The translations under genes were made by a program, and so were the position numbers. A stretch of DNA of 64,000 bases from Halorubrum aethiopicum (lineage in GTDB: Archaea > Halobacteriota > Halobacteria > Halobacteriales > Haloferacaceae). The DNA lies in contig NZ_LOAJ01000001.1 of NCBI RefSeq assembly GCF_001542905.1, positions 124,001-188,000 on the forward strand, read 5' to 3'. The notes beneath the pieces are model-generated. The model worked only from the letters and a program-made list of their open reading frames with translations, was not told the DNA's origin and made no database searches. The first letter of the stretch is position 1. Each line of letters opens with the position of its first letter. Below, piece after piece: positions 27,010 to 35,179 of this stretch.

Positions 27010-27212
27010 AAGACCACGTAAATACCATGCTATGAGGAATATACGACGGGGTGTAGTGGACGATAGTGCTATATATCGATAGTAGTGCTATATAGATTCG
27101 TTCGCCGAACCCACGAGGATCGGCGTATGGCTTCTCAGCAGCCGACGACGAGAGCCGATATATAGTCATATGAGCCCCTCTACCGGACGACGTACGGCAC
27201 ATATAATCGGTT
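27010..27212. promoter_or_regulatory. pstS promoter region with 12-bp direct repeats
   Basis: An A/T-rich stretch between pstS and the divergent gene at 27240. TAGTGCTATATA occurs twice, at 27064-27075 and 27083-27094 (19 bp start to start), upstream of the pstS box. Two further A/T boxes (27156-27163 and 27200-27207) point to the right. The repeats are a candidate site for the phosphate regulator of the pst operon; no known box was recognised with certainty. Confidence 0.6.
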
Positions 27213-27239
27213 ATGTCGGATCAACGTATTCCGAGAGAC

Positions 27240-28136
27240 ATGGCGACGACCGACCCCGCGAACGGATCCGACCCCGGCGTCGAGGAGGGACTACGTAGCG
27301 TCGACTCGGCCCCGCGGCGCGCCCTCGACGCCCTCCGCGTCGAGCGTCGACGAACCGCCGACGAACGGGAGGCCTTCGAGGTGTTCCGGTCGCGCGTCCG
27401 GCGGATCCCCGCGGAGGCGACGCCGAGGACGGGAACGGGGCCCGCCGCGGGAGCGGGGACGGCGTCGACCGCGGTCTCGGCTCCGTCGCGGATCCGGGGC
27501 GCGACGGGGAGCACCGGTCCCGGGCTCGTCGCAGTCCGGAACGCCTACGCGGAGACGGTGATGTCGGTCCCGCACTACGAGGAGGAGTACAACGACACCT
27601 ACGAGCGCAGCCTCGCGGAGGAGTTCGGCCCGGAGCTCGCGGTCGCGCTCACCCGCGAGCCGACGCTCCGCGAGCGGTCCCGGTCGTCGCTGCTGGCGGG
27701 GACGACGGAGGCGATAGACCGGCGGGAGGAGCTCGTCGAGATCGTCGAATCCGAGTCGTCGTCGGTCTCTCGCGCGCTCGAGGACCTCTCGCCGATCGCG
27801 GAGGAGGTCGGGCGGTTCTCGCGGCGGGAGTTCGACGCCGAGCGGTTCGGCGCGCTCGACGCGTACCGCGCGCGGCTGAACGTCCTCGCAGAGAAGTGCG
27901 ACGAGGTGGCGGCGCGCCGACAGGGAGAGCCCCTCGGTGGGGAGCGACGGTTCAACGTCGGCGATGCGGGCACGGACGTACGGACGTACCTCTATCGGGA
28001 CCTCCCGGTCACGTATCCGGTCCTCGCCGCCGTCGCGGAGGTGGGCGAACGGATCGAGTCGGTCCGGACGGACGTGGAGCGGGCGATGATCTACGCCGGC
28101 TCGCCGAGCGGGAACGACTCGGTTGGGGGCGACTGA
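27240..28136 (+). CDS. haloarchaeal protein of unknown function (DUF7260 type)
   Basis: A 298-residue soluble, helical protein. Seen are VRNAYAETVMSVPHYEEEYN, LVEIVESESSSVSRALEDL and FSRREFDAERFGALDAYRAR, a pattern I associate with a haloarchaeal family (DUF7260 in memory). I chose the ATG at 27240 over that at 27213 because the nine codons between them lack the usual G/C third bases, and an A/T box at 27200-27207 fits a start near 27230-27240. Function is not known. It is divergent from pstS. Confidence 0.7.
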   Translation: MATTDPANGSDPGVEEGLRSVDSAPRRALDALRVERRRTADEREAFEVFRSRVRRIPAEATPRTGTGPAAGAGTASTAVSAPSRIRGATGSTGPGLVAVRNAYAETVMSVPHYEEEYNDTYERSLAEEFGPELAVALTREPTLRERSRSSLLAGTTEAIDRREELVEIVESESSSVSRALEDLSPIAEEVGRFSRREFDAERFGALDAYRARLNVLAEKCDEVAARRQGEPLGGERRFNVGDAGTDVRTYLYRDLPVTYPVLAAVAEVGERIESVRTDVERAMIYAGSPSGNDSVGGD

Positions 28137-28166
28137 CCCGGCGGCGGACCGCCCTCGCCGCTCGCT

Positions 28167-28406
28167 TCACTCCTCGACGTGCTCGGCGAGGAGCCGCTCG
28201 GCGTGCGCCTCCGAGTCGGCGACCACCCACCGGACGCGGGTCGCGTCGCCGTAGGCGAGCGCCTCCTTCAGCTCGTCGCGGAGGACGCCCGTTCCGAACC
28301 CCACCGTCTCCTTTCCGTCGTCGCCGAGCTCGTAGAGCCCGTACCGGTTCGGGGCGCTCCCGACGGTCGACCGGTCGAGGTCGCGCCAAGGTTTCGCGAG
28401 GCTCAT
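28167..28406 (-). CDS. small haloarchaeal protein (DUF7508 type)
   Basis: A 79-residue protein: MSLAKPWRDLDRSTVGSAPN, then RYGLYELGDDGKETVGFGTG and a helix DELKEALAYGDATRVRWVVA. The pattern resembles a small GIY-YIG-like fold with the opening RYGLYELGD, but catalytic residues are not clear. The name is from memory. It starts 2 bp after the stop of the upstream gene, so the two are probably one transcript. Confidence 0.75.
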   Translation of the reverse strand: MSLAKPWRDLDRSTVGSAPNRYGLYELGDDGKETVGFGTGVLRDELKEALAYGDATRVRWVVADSEAHAERLLAEHVEE

Positions 28407-28408
28407 CG

Positions 28409-28867
28409 TCAGCGGTGGGCGTCGAGCCCCTCCTCGGGGCCGGAAACGATCTCGTAGCTCTCCTCGGTCCAGCCGTCCTCGACGAAGACGAACACGCGGC
28501 CGCCCGCGACCTCGGGGTCGGCCGTCACCCGGTTGCGCTGCCCGTCGCGGCCGACGATCACGCCGGGGAACACCTCGTCGGTCTCGCCGGACTCGACCAC
28601 GACGCGGCCGACGCCCGAGTCGCGAAGGATCTCCTCGCCGGTGTTGTAGTCGTTCACATACGTCATCACCCCCTCCGTCTCGGTCGGGTCGGTGACGAGC
28701 ACGTGCGTCTCCTTGCCCGGTCCCGCGGTGACCGTCCCCTCCACGGAGTCGGGAACGCCGCGGTACAGCGTGGTTCGGCCGTCGAGGTACTCGACGACGA
28801 CGCCCTCCTCGCGGAGGTCGACGCCGATCGAGGTCGGCGGGACGTCGCCGGGTGCGGATGCGGACAT
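28409..28867 (-). CDS. haloarchaeal beta-rich protein (DUF5796 type)
   Basis: A 152-residue protein with many beta-strands: GVDLREEGVVVEYLDGRTTL, YRGVPDSVEGTVTAGPGKET, VLVTDPTETEGVMTYVNDYN. It matches a conserved haloarchaeal family (DUF5796 by memory) of unknown function. The ATG at 28867 gives the family N-terminus; a longer frame runs antisense to the shikimate kinase gene. It is divergent from that gene, 139 bp apart. Confidence 0.78.
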   Translation of the reverse strand: MSASAPGDVPPTSIGVDLREEGVVVEYLDGRTTLYRGVPDSVEGTVTAGPGKETHVLVTDPTETEGVMTYVNDYNTGEEILRDSGVGRVVVESGETDEVFPGVIVGRDGQRNRVTADPEVAGGRVFVFVEDGWTEESYEIVSGPEEGLDAHR

Positions 28868-29006
28868 GTCGGTCGCTCCGGCCGCCGAGGTGAAAAGGAC
28901 CGCGCTCGCGGGGGCCGGGGAGGAGTCGCCGCGGCGCCGTGTCGACGCCCTCGACAGCCTCGCCGCGACCGCTAACCCTTTGGGGACCCTCGTCGCGAGT
29001 GCGTGT

Positions 29007-29903
29007 ATGGAGGGACGGGCGGCCGCGCTCGGCGCGGGGACCGTGTTGAACGCCCTGGCGACGGGGACGGGTGCGGCCTTCGGGCTCGACGTCGAGACGC
29101 GCGCGACGGTCGAACTCGAGCCCGAATCCGACGCCGTCGAGGGGACCATCGCGGAGGACCCCGACGGCGACACGGCGCTCATCGAGCACTGCGTCGCGCT
29201 CGCGACGGAGCGGTGGGGCGACGGCGAGGGCGGCGTCGTCCGGACCGACAGCGACGTGCCGCTGGCGGCGGGGCTCAAGAGCTCCAGCGCGGCCGCCAAC
29301 GCGGCCGTTCTCGCGACCTGCGACGCGCTCGGGCTGGCCGTGGGCGACGCCGACGACGCGGTCGAGGTCACCCGACTCGAGGCGTGTCGGCTGGGCGTCC
29401 GCGCGGCCCGCGAGGCCGGCGTCACCGTCACCGGCGCGTTCGACGACGCGACCGCCTCGATGCTGGGCGGCGTCTGTCTCACCGACAACGGCGAGGACCG
29501 CCTCCGCGCCCGCGACCCGGTCGACTGGGACGCCCTCGTCTGGTCGCCCCCCGAGCGGGCCTACAGCGCCGACGCCGACGTCGAGCGCTGCGGAGCCGTC
29601 GCGCCGATGGCCGACCTCGTCGCCGACCTCGCCGAGGAGGGGCGCTACGCGGAGGCGATGACCGTCAACGGGCTCGCCTTCTCGGCCGCGCTCGGCTTCG
29701 ACACGGACCCCGCCGTCGAGGCGATGCCCCGCGCGTCGGGGGTGTCGCTCTCGGGAACCGGGCCGAGCGTCGTCGCCGTCGCGGACGCGGCCGACCCCGA
29801 CGCCGACCTCGCTTCCCTCGCGGACCTGTGGGCCGATCGCCCAGGTACGCTGCGGCGGACGACGACGCGAAACGACGGCGCGTACACCGGTGATTCACCA
29901 TGA
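29007..29903 (+). CDS. aroK: archaeal shikimate kinase (GHMP family)
   Basis: Phosphorylates shikimate in aromatic amino acid synthesis; archaea use a GHMP kinase instead of the bacterial AroK fold. The protein has 298 residues. The ATP loop is VPLAAGLKSSSAAANA (84-99), GAFDDATASMLGGVCLTDN is the second motif and SGVSLSGTGPSVVAV the third. The ATG at 29007 gives the family start MEGRAAALGAGTVLNA. The stop overlaps the chorismate mutase start by 4 bp. Confidence 0.94.
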   Translation: MEGRAAALGAGTVLNALATGTGAAFGLDVETRATVELEPESDAVEGTIAEDPDGDTALIEHCVALATERWGDGEGGVVRTDSDVPLAAGLKSSSAAANAAVLATCDALGLAVGDADDAVEVTRLEACRLGVRAAREAGVTVTGAFDDATASMLGGVCLTDNGEDRLRARDPVDWDALVWSPPERAYSADADVERCGAVAPMADLVADLAEEGRYAEAMTVNGLAFSAALGFDTDPAVEAMPRASGVSLSGTGPSVVAVADAADPDADLASLADLWADRPGTLRRTTTRNDGAYTGDSP

Positions 29904-30196
29904 GCACTGACACATCCGACCCCGAAGAGATGAGCCTCGACGAACTCCGCCGGGAGATCGAGGACATCGACCACGAGATCGTCGAACTGATCGCCCGCCG
30001 GACGTACGTCGCCGACACGGTCGCGCAGGTGAAAGAGAAGCGGGACCTCCCGACGACGGACGAGTCACAGGAGGCCCGCGTGATGGAGCGGGCCGGGGAG
30101 AACGCCGAGCAGTTCGACGTCGACGTGAACCTCGTGAAGGCGATCTTCCGGCTCCTGATCGAGTTGAACAAGGCCGAGCAGAGAGAAAGCCGCTGA
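29900..30196 (+). CDS. aroQ: chorismate mutase, AroQ type
   Basis: Converts chorismate to prephenate on the way to Phe and Tyr. A 98-residue all-helical domain: LDELRREIEDIDHEIVELIA, RRTYVADTVAQVKEKRDLPT, and EARVMERAGE with the conserved active-site Arg and Lys residues. The start lies in the end of the shikimate kinase gene (ATGA overlap), so the two steps of the pathway are co-translated. Confidence 0.93.
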   Translation: MSTDTSDPEEMSLDELRREIEDIDHEIVELIARRTYVADTVAQVKEKRDLPTTDESQEARVMERAGENAEQFDVDVNLVKAIFRLLIELNKAEQRESR

Positions 30197-30368
30197 GCGG
30201 AGGCGACTCCTGTAGCCGATCAGTTCCCTCGCGAGTGCGAGAAGAGAGGTTCAGATAGAGATACGACGGATGTTATCTACCAGAACGGAGCAACGTGACA
30301 GTGTGTAGCGTATGACACGCTCCCGGAACGTATTTACACGAGAACGACCTCCGAGCATCTGCGAGGTG

Positions 30369-30997
30369 ATGCGTATTAACGACAGCGACAATCGGCATCC
30401 TGATTCGGGGCATCGTTCTGGGATTCTCGATCGCGGCCCCCGTCGGCCCGATCGGAGTCCTGTGCATCCAGCGAACGCTTTCTAAGGGCCGACTCTCGGG
30501 CTTCGCCAGTGGACTCGGAGCCGCGTCTGCGGACGCCGTGTACGGATCGATGGCAGGGTTCGGAATCACGGCGCTGTCGTCGCTCCTGCTCGACTACCGA
30601 ACAGGTATTCGGATCGGAGGCGGGCTCCTTCTGTTGTATCTCGGTATACGATCGTTCCGTGCCGAGCCGGCGGAGACGGCAGTGTCCACCTCGGACGTAC
30701 GGGGACTCGGCAGGGACTACGGTTCGACGTTCCTGCTGACGATAACTAACCCGGTGACCATCATCGCCTTCGTCGGCATCTTCACGGGACTGGAAGTCGG
30801 CGTGTCAGGGGACTACTCCGACGCCGCCGTGTTGGTCGGCGGTGTCTTCCTCGGTTCGGTGCTCTGGTGGCTCGCCCTGAGTGCCGGTGTGAGCCTGTTC
30901 CGTTCACGGTTCACGCGCTCGATCATGCGTCGAGTGAACCAACTGGCGGGGGCAGTCATCGTCGGGTTCGGGTTACTCGCTATCCGGGGCTCTCTAA
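30369..30997 (+). pseudogene. LysE/RhtB-family exporter, probably decayed
   Basis: The body is a clear LysE-type amino acid exporter: GIVLGFSIAAPVGPIGVLCI, GRLSGFASGLGAASADAVYG, LLLLYLGIRSF, FLLTITNPVTIIAFVGIFTG and NQLAGAVIVGFGLLAIRGSL. That frame has no usable start: it opens at 30370 after a stop, and the only ATG in place (30369, about 32 bp after a TATTTAC box) is one base out of frame. At the 3' end the frame runs past the expected stop for about 365 bp, opposite the next gene, while a stop at 30995-30997 lies one base off. Base and codon use are less G/C-rich than the neighbours, which suggests transfer. A sequencing error cannot be excluded. Confidence 0.65.
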
Positions 30998-31133
30998 CAC
31001 CACTCGCGCTCCGGATACCGTTCGCACGCGGGGCGGCGTCGGCGTTCCGACGGCCGGACGCTCGAACCGCTACAGTCGTCCTTGTTTTGCCCATTGAGGG
31101 CGTCCGGGCGGTCGCTTCGCGATCACTTCGCGA

Positions 31134-31511
31134 TCACTTCGCGGTCGGCGTCACGTCGCCGACGGCGTCCATGACCTGGATCGCGGCGCTGGCGGCCAGC
31201 CCGCGGGCGACCTCGTCGGCGTCGGAGTCGGCGATGCCGGCCTCGAGCTCGTCGAGGTCCGGCGTGAACCCGGCGGTGACGGGGTGGCCGGCCGGGGGAT
31301 TGACGGCGACGGTCGCCTGGGGGCCGTCGCTTCCGACGGAGAGCTCCGACCCGACCGCGTAGCCGTCCGGGAGATACGATTCGGTGCGGGAGACGATCCC
31401 GGCCACCGTCCGCCTGAGTCGCCGTTCCTGTTCCGGGGAGAGGTCGACCGGCGCGGGCTCGCCCGCGTCGGTGACGCCCGGCGGTCCGGCGTACGGGTTG
31501 TTGCCGTTCAT
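31134..31511 (-). CDS. haloarchaeal conserved protein (DUF5811 type)
   Basis: A 125-residue soluble protein: MNGNNPYAGPPGVTDAGEPA, EQERRLRRTVAGIVSRTESY, VAVNPPAGHPVTAGFTPDLD. It is a conserved haloarchaeal family (DUF5811 by memory) without known function. The ATG at 31511 starts the family motif MNGNNPYAG; longer starts upstream are not supported. The stop is preceded by a short repeated GATCACTTCGC in the DNA. Confidence 0.8.
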   Translation of the reverse strand: MNGNNPYAGPPGVTDAGEPAPVDLSPEQERRLRRTVAGIVSRTESYLPDGYAVGSELSVGSDGPQATVAVNPPAGHPVTAGFTPDLDELEAGIADSDADEVARGLAASAAIQVMDAVGDVTPTAK

Positions 31512-31688
31512 CGAAGACACCCGGTGTACGCGGACCCGACTCAAAAAGGCGTCGGCAGCGGCGCTCGCCGAGCCGATCCCCGTCACGGCACGCTCGGATC
31601 ACGGAGAGCGCGTCGGCGTCGACGACGTCGTCCCCGGCCGGGGAGGGGACGGGGACGGGGACGGCCGCCGACCGGGCCTCGTGGCCGC

Positions 31689-32234
31689 TCAGAGGATCGG
31701 CTCCGACTCGCCGTACGCCGCGACGGCGACCGCGGTGGTGTATCGGTCGGGCTCGGCCGGCGCGGTCTCGACGTGGGTCTCCCGGTCGGTGAACGTCCAG
31801 TCGCGGAGCGCGATGCCGTCGTCCAGGCCGGCGTGGATCCGGTCGCGAACCGCCTCGGGGTCCTCGCCGGTCACCTCGTAGAAGATCCCCGGTCCCGGAC
31901 CGGTCGCCCAGCCGAGGCCGGCGGCGACGTCCGGCCGTCGTCGGGGGGCGCGCTTGTCGGCCGCGTCCTCCGCGCCGGCGCGTCCGCCCTCGCGGAAGTC
32001 CACCTCGTCGCCCGGCCCGACCGTCCGGCGCGCCTCCACGACGGTGAGGGCGTTCCCCGGGGGGCCCAGATCCGGAGCCGCCGCCACCCGTTTCACGGTC
32101 GCCTCGGCGGGGATCACGGAGGAGACGGCGACGAGGTTGTAGTTGTGGAGGTTCGCGTCCGCGAGCGCGGCGTCATAGGAGGCCATCGCCGTGTCGGCGA
32201 CGCCGACGCCGCCGGCGACGTGGATGGTGTTCAT
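31689..32234 (-). CDS. pdaD: pyruvoyl-dependent arginine decarboxylase
   Basis: Converts arginine to agmatine, the first step to polyamines and to agmatidine in tRNA-Ile. The proenzyme has 181 residues and cleaves itself at Ser38-Ser39 in NLHNYNLVAVSSVIP to form the pyruvoyl group. Later signatures are EARRTVGPGDEVDF and AAGLGWATGPGPGIFYEVTG. An extra stretch of about 25 charged residues (around 85-108) is inserted compared with the family. It stands alone between DUF5811 and a repeat element. Confidence 0.88.
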   Translation of the reverse strand: MNTIHVAGGVGVADTAMASYDAALADANLHNYNLVAVSSVIPAEATVKRVAAAPDLGPPGNALTVVEARRTVGPGDEVDFREGGRAGAEDAADKRAPRRRPDVAAGLGWATGPGPGIFYEVTGEDPEAVRDRIHAGLDDGIALRDWTFTDRETHVETAPAEPDRYTTAVAVAAYGESEPIL

Positions 32235-32280
32235 CGGACCGAAATCGACGACGCGGGCGCTAAGGGGTTACGAACCGTGT

Positions 32281-32602
32281 GCGGTGGCGCGCCTGCGAGC
32301 GCCCGAGAGGGCGCGAGCAGAACGCGAGGGACGCGGTGAGCGCTCGGAGAGCGCGAACCGCGAGGCTGGGGAGGCGTGAGGTGCGGGGCTGTGCGGGGCG
32401 GGTGGGACTCAAAGGGGCAGTCGCGAGGGCGAAGCACGGCGACGTAAGCACCGGAGCGAGTGAGCGAAGCGAACGAGCGAGGAGCGCAGCGAGCCGCGCG
32501 AGTCCCGCGAGCGTGAGCGAGCGGGACCACGAAAGTCGCAGCCCGCGCAGCGAAGCGAGCAGGAACGTCTTTCGGAGGCCCTCGCGACTGGGGCTTTGGA
32601 GA
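32281..32602 (+). repeat. structured repeat, copy A
   Basis: One of five related intergenic elements. Conserved boxes: GAGGCTGGGGAGGCGTGAGG (about 32362-32381), GGTGGGACTCAAAGGGGCAG (32401-32420) and CTGGGGCTTTGG (about 32589-32600). Hairpins: GCGCCC with GGGCGC (32299-32314), GCGGT with ACCGC (32333-32361), and a perfect 13-bp stem 32418-32430 with 32578-32590. It fills the gap between pdaD and pan. Further bases to 32741 hold only a degenerate second 3' box near 32636. Reading frames inside are not genes. Confidence 0.8.
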
Positions 32603-32741
32603 TGTCCTCTCCGATCGTGTTTTCAGCAACGTACAGCCGAGCGACTGGGCTTTAGAGGTGCTTCCCGCGCTGACGACAGCGACTACACACGAACGAACGG
32701 CTGGTGCCTCGAAAACGGCCCACCCGGAGATCGCTCGACGC

Positions 32742-33965
32742 TCAGTACTGGTAGTGGATGACCTGCTCGTCGGTTCCCTCGACGTCCTGGAGCTTCTCCC
32801 GGGCCCGCTCGAAGTCCTCCTGGAGCACCTCGGTGCGGTCGTCGCGGATCGCGAACATCCCCGCCTCGGTCGCGAGCGAGGCGATGTCCGCGCCGCTGTA
32901 CCCCTCCAGGTCCGCCGCGACCGCGCTCACGTCGACGTCGTCGGCGACGTTCATCTCCTCGGAGTGGATCTCGAGGATGCGCTCGCGACCCTCGGCGTCG
33001 GGCTCCGGCACCTCGATGAGGCGGTCGAAGCGGCCGGGACGCAGGATCGCCTCGTCGAGCATGTCGAAGCGGTTGGTGGCGGCGATGATGCGGATCTCCC
33101 CGCGCTCGTCGAAGCCGTCCATCTCCGAGAGCAACTGCATCATCGTGCGCTGGACCTCGGCGTCGCCGGAGGTCTTCGAGTCCGTCCGCTTCGAGGCGAC
33201 CGCGTCGATCTCGTCGATGAAGATCACCGCGGGCTCGCGCTCGGCGGCCAGCTCGAAGAGGTCGCGGACGAGCCGGGAGCCCTCGCCGATGAACTTACGG
33301 ACCAGTTCCGAGCCGGCCATCTTGATGAACGTCGCGTCCGATTCGTTGGCGACCGCCTTCGCCAGCATCGTCTTGCCGGTCCCCGGCGGGCCGTGAAGCA
33401 GCACGCCGCTCGGCGGCTCGACGCCGACCGTCTCGAACTGCTCGGGGTTCTCGAGGGGGTCCTCGACGGCCTCGCGCACCTCACGGATCTGCTCGTCGAT
33501 CCCGCCGATGTCGGCGTACTCGACGTCGGGCGACGCCGTGACCTCCATCGCCTGCGCGCGGGAGTCGGTCTCGTCGTCGAGGGTCTGCTGGATCGCAAAG
33601 GAGTCGTTGATCGCGACGCGGTCGCCGGGACGGAGGTCGGCGTCCAGCCGGGTCGCCGCCTGCGTCAGCACCTCCTGGTTGTTGCCGTGCTGTTTGATGA
33701 CGACGCCGTCCTCCGTGATCTCCTCGACGGAGGCGATGTACAGGGAGGACGTCTTCAACACCTCGTTCTCGCGTTTCAGCTCGTCGACGTCGGCCTTGAG
33801 GTCGCCCCGGCGTCCCTGTGCGTCCTCGAGGCGGTCCTCGAGTTCGTCGTTCACGTTGACGATCCGCCGGTAGTGTTGCCGGATCGCCTCGAGCCGTTCC
33901 GCCTCGCTCATCTCCGGATCGAGTTCGAGACGGGGGCGGTCCGGCAGTGAGGGGCTATGGGACAT
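32742..33965 (-). CDS. pan: proteasome-activating nucleotidase PAN
   Basis: Hexameric AAA+ ATPase that unfolds substrates for the 20S proteasome, 407 residues. Residues 20-72 form the N-terminal coiled coil, 75-140 the OB domain, and the AAA module has Walker A GPPGTGKT (192-199), Walker B FIDEID (about 249-254) and the arginine finger region [15 protein letters not shown]. The tail ends HYQY, not an obvious HbYX motif as in Methanocaldococcus PAN. The ATG at 33965 is used; seven more in-frame codons upstream are possible. Confidence 0.95.
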   Translation of the reverse strand: MSHSPSLPDRPRLELDPEMSEAERLEAIRQHYRRIVNVNDELEDRLEDAQGRRGDLKADVDELKRENEVLKTSSLYIASVEEITEDGVVIKQHGNNQEVLTQAATRLDADLRPGDRVAINDSFAIQQTLDDETDSRAQAMEVTASPDVEYADIGGIDEQIREVREAVEDPLENPEQFETVGVEPPSGVLLHGPPGTGKTMLAKAVANESDATFIKMAGSELVRKFIGEGSRLVRDLFELAAEREPAVIFIDEIDAVASKRTDSKTSGDAEVQRTMMQLLSEMDGFDERGEIRIIAATNRFDMLDEAILRPGRFDRLIEVPEPDAEGRERILEIHSEEMNVADDVDVSAVAADLEGYSGADIASLATEAGMFAIRDDRTEVLQEDFERAREKLQDVEGTDEQVIHYQY

Positions 33966-34116
33966 TCGTTGGCCTCGGTACGGCACGCGCGTAAATGTGC
34001 CTTTGGGTCACGGCGGACCGACGGCGGCGTCGGGAGGGTTTTCCGCGCGCACTCCGATTATCCGTGTTGAGACCCGGCCGCCGAGTTTTATACCGCTCCC
34101 GCCCGTACCGTCGGTC

Positions 34117-34197
34117 ATGAGTGGACGAACCGTTCCCCAGCGCGCCGCGTCGACGGACACGGAGCCGGAGCGCCTCGACGCGCCCGTTCGACCATGA
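34117..34197 (+). CDS. 26-codon leader ORF of the HalX regulator
   Basis: Starts with ATG exactly 26-30 bp after a TTTTATA box (34087-34093), so it would be the first codon of a leaderless transcript. It codes MSGRTVPQRAASTDTEPERL plus six residues, and its TGA overlaps the ATG of the response regulator (34194). This arrangement favours translation coupling. No family recognised; it may matter only as a leader. Confidence 0.45.
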   Translation: MSGRTVPQRAASTDTEPERLDAPVRP

Positions 34198-34796
34198 CCG
34201 ACGGATCGTCCCCTGACGGATCGTCCCCGAGCGGATCGCCTCCCGACGGAGCGACGCCGACGGTCCTCGCCGTCGACGACGAGCCCGACCTGGCCGAACT
34301 GTACCGCGTCTACCTCGACGGCCGCTACGACGTTCGGATCGCCACGAGCGGCGAGCAGGCGCTCGAGGAGATGGACGACGAGGTCGACGTGGTGCTCCTC
34401 GACCGGCGGATGCCGGACCTGTCCGGCCACGAGGTGCTCTCCGAGATCCGGGGGGCGGGGTACGACGCCCGGGTGGCGATGTTGACCGCGGTCGAGCCCG
34501 ACGTCGACATCGTCGACATGCCGTTCGACGACTACAAGACCAAGCCCGTCACCCGCGAGGACCTCCTCGCGCTCGTCGAGGTGCTCTTGGAGCGCGCCGC
34601 CTTCGACGAGCGGAGCCAGCGCTTCTTCGCGCTCGCCTCGAAGAAGGCGGCGCTCGAGGCCTCCGGAGCGACGAACACCGAGGAGTACGACGAACTCGTC
34701 GAGCGGATGGAGGCGGTCCGCGCGGAGGTCGACGAGACGCTCGACCGGCTCTCGGCGGAGGACGCGTTCGCCGAGATATCGACGAACGTCCCCTGA
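34194..34796 (+). CDS. HalX-domain response regulator
   Basis: Protein of 200 residues. After a Ser/Pro-rich start comes a receiver domain with AVDDEPDLAELYRVYLDG, the phosphoacceptor Asp70 in VVLLDRRMPDLSG and Lys in DYKTKPVT (about 117). Residues about 122-190 are the HalX helical domain (LLERAAFDERSQRFFALASK, EYDELVERMEAVRAEVDETL), found only in haloarchaeal regulators. Output mechanism is unknown. Translation may be coupled to the short ORF before it. Confidence 0.88.
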   Translation: MTDGSSPDGSSPSGSPPDGATPTVLAVDDEPDLAELYRVYLDGRYDVRIATSGEQALEEMDDEVDVVLLDRRMPDLSGHEVLSEIRGAGYDARVAMLTAVEPDVDIVDMPFDDYKTKPVTREDLLALVEVLLERAAFDERSQRFFALASKKAALEASGATNTEEYDELVERMEAVRAEVDETLDRLSAEDAFAEISTNVP

Positions 34797-34801
34797 GGGA
34801 G

Positions 34802-35068
34802 CTACTCGATCTCGAGGTCGCCGCCGTCCTCGTCCCACTCGAGTTCGAACTCCACGCTCAACTCGCCGGGGCCGTCGACCGGTCCCTCCCGCTCGGCTTT
34901 CACCTCGAAAGTGGGGCGTGCCGGCGGCTCCATCGTCACCGACTGCTCGCCGTGCGTCAGCGTGATCGCGTTGCCGGACTCGAGCGAGTCGGCGACGGTC
35001 CGAAGGTACGAGGCGATCTCCTCGCGGCTTCGACGGCTCTCCGACTCGAAGAGGACTTCCTCGGGCAT
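34802..35068 (-). CDS. amphi-Trp domain protein
   Basis: An 88-residue protein starting MPEEVLFESESRRSREEIAS, then YLRTVADSLESGNAITLTHG, then several beta-strands and an acidic end. This matches the small amphi-Trp domain family of archaea and bacteria, of unknown function. It is convergent with the HalX regulator (5 bp apart). Confidence 0.8.
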   Translation of the reverse strand: MPEEVLFESESRRSREEIASYLRTVADSLESGNAITLTHGEQSVTMEPPARPTFEVKAEREGPVDGPGELSVEFELEWDEDGGDLEIE

Positions 35069-35179
35069 GTGCGGCCGTACGCGACCGCCGGGGATAACGT
35101 CACCGACGGAAACGCAGAGAAACCACCGGCAGAAACGCAGAGAAACGCCGTCGACGGGAACGCGAGGGCTCGACCGGGG

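Noticed and set aside
31125-31146. Short repeat GATCACTTCGC next to the DUF5811 stop as an operator
   Set aside because: It is at the 3' end of a gene and only two units long; a local duplication is enough to explain it.
32281-32602. Reading frames in the repeat copies with shared peptide words such as GLKGAV and LGLW
   Set aside because: The shared words come from the conserved DNA boxes; frames are not kept between copies, and stems vary by pairing rather than by codon.
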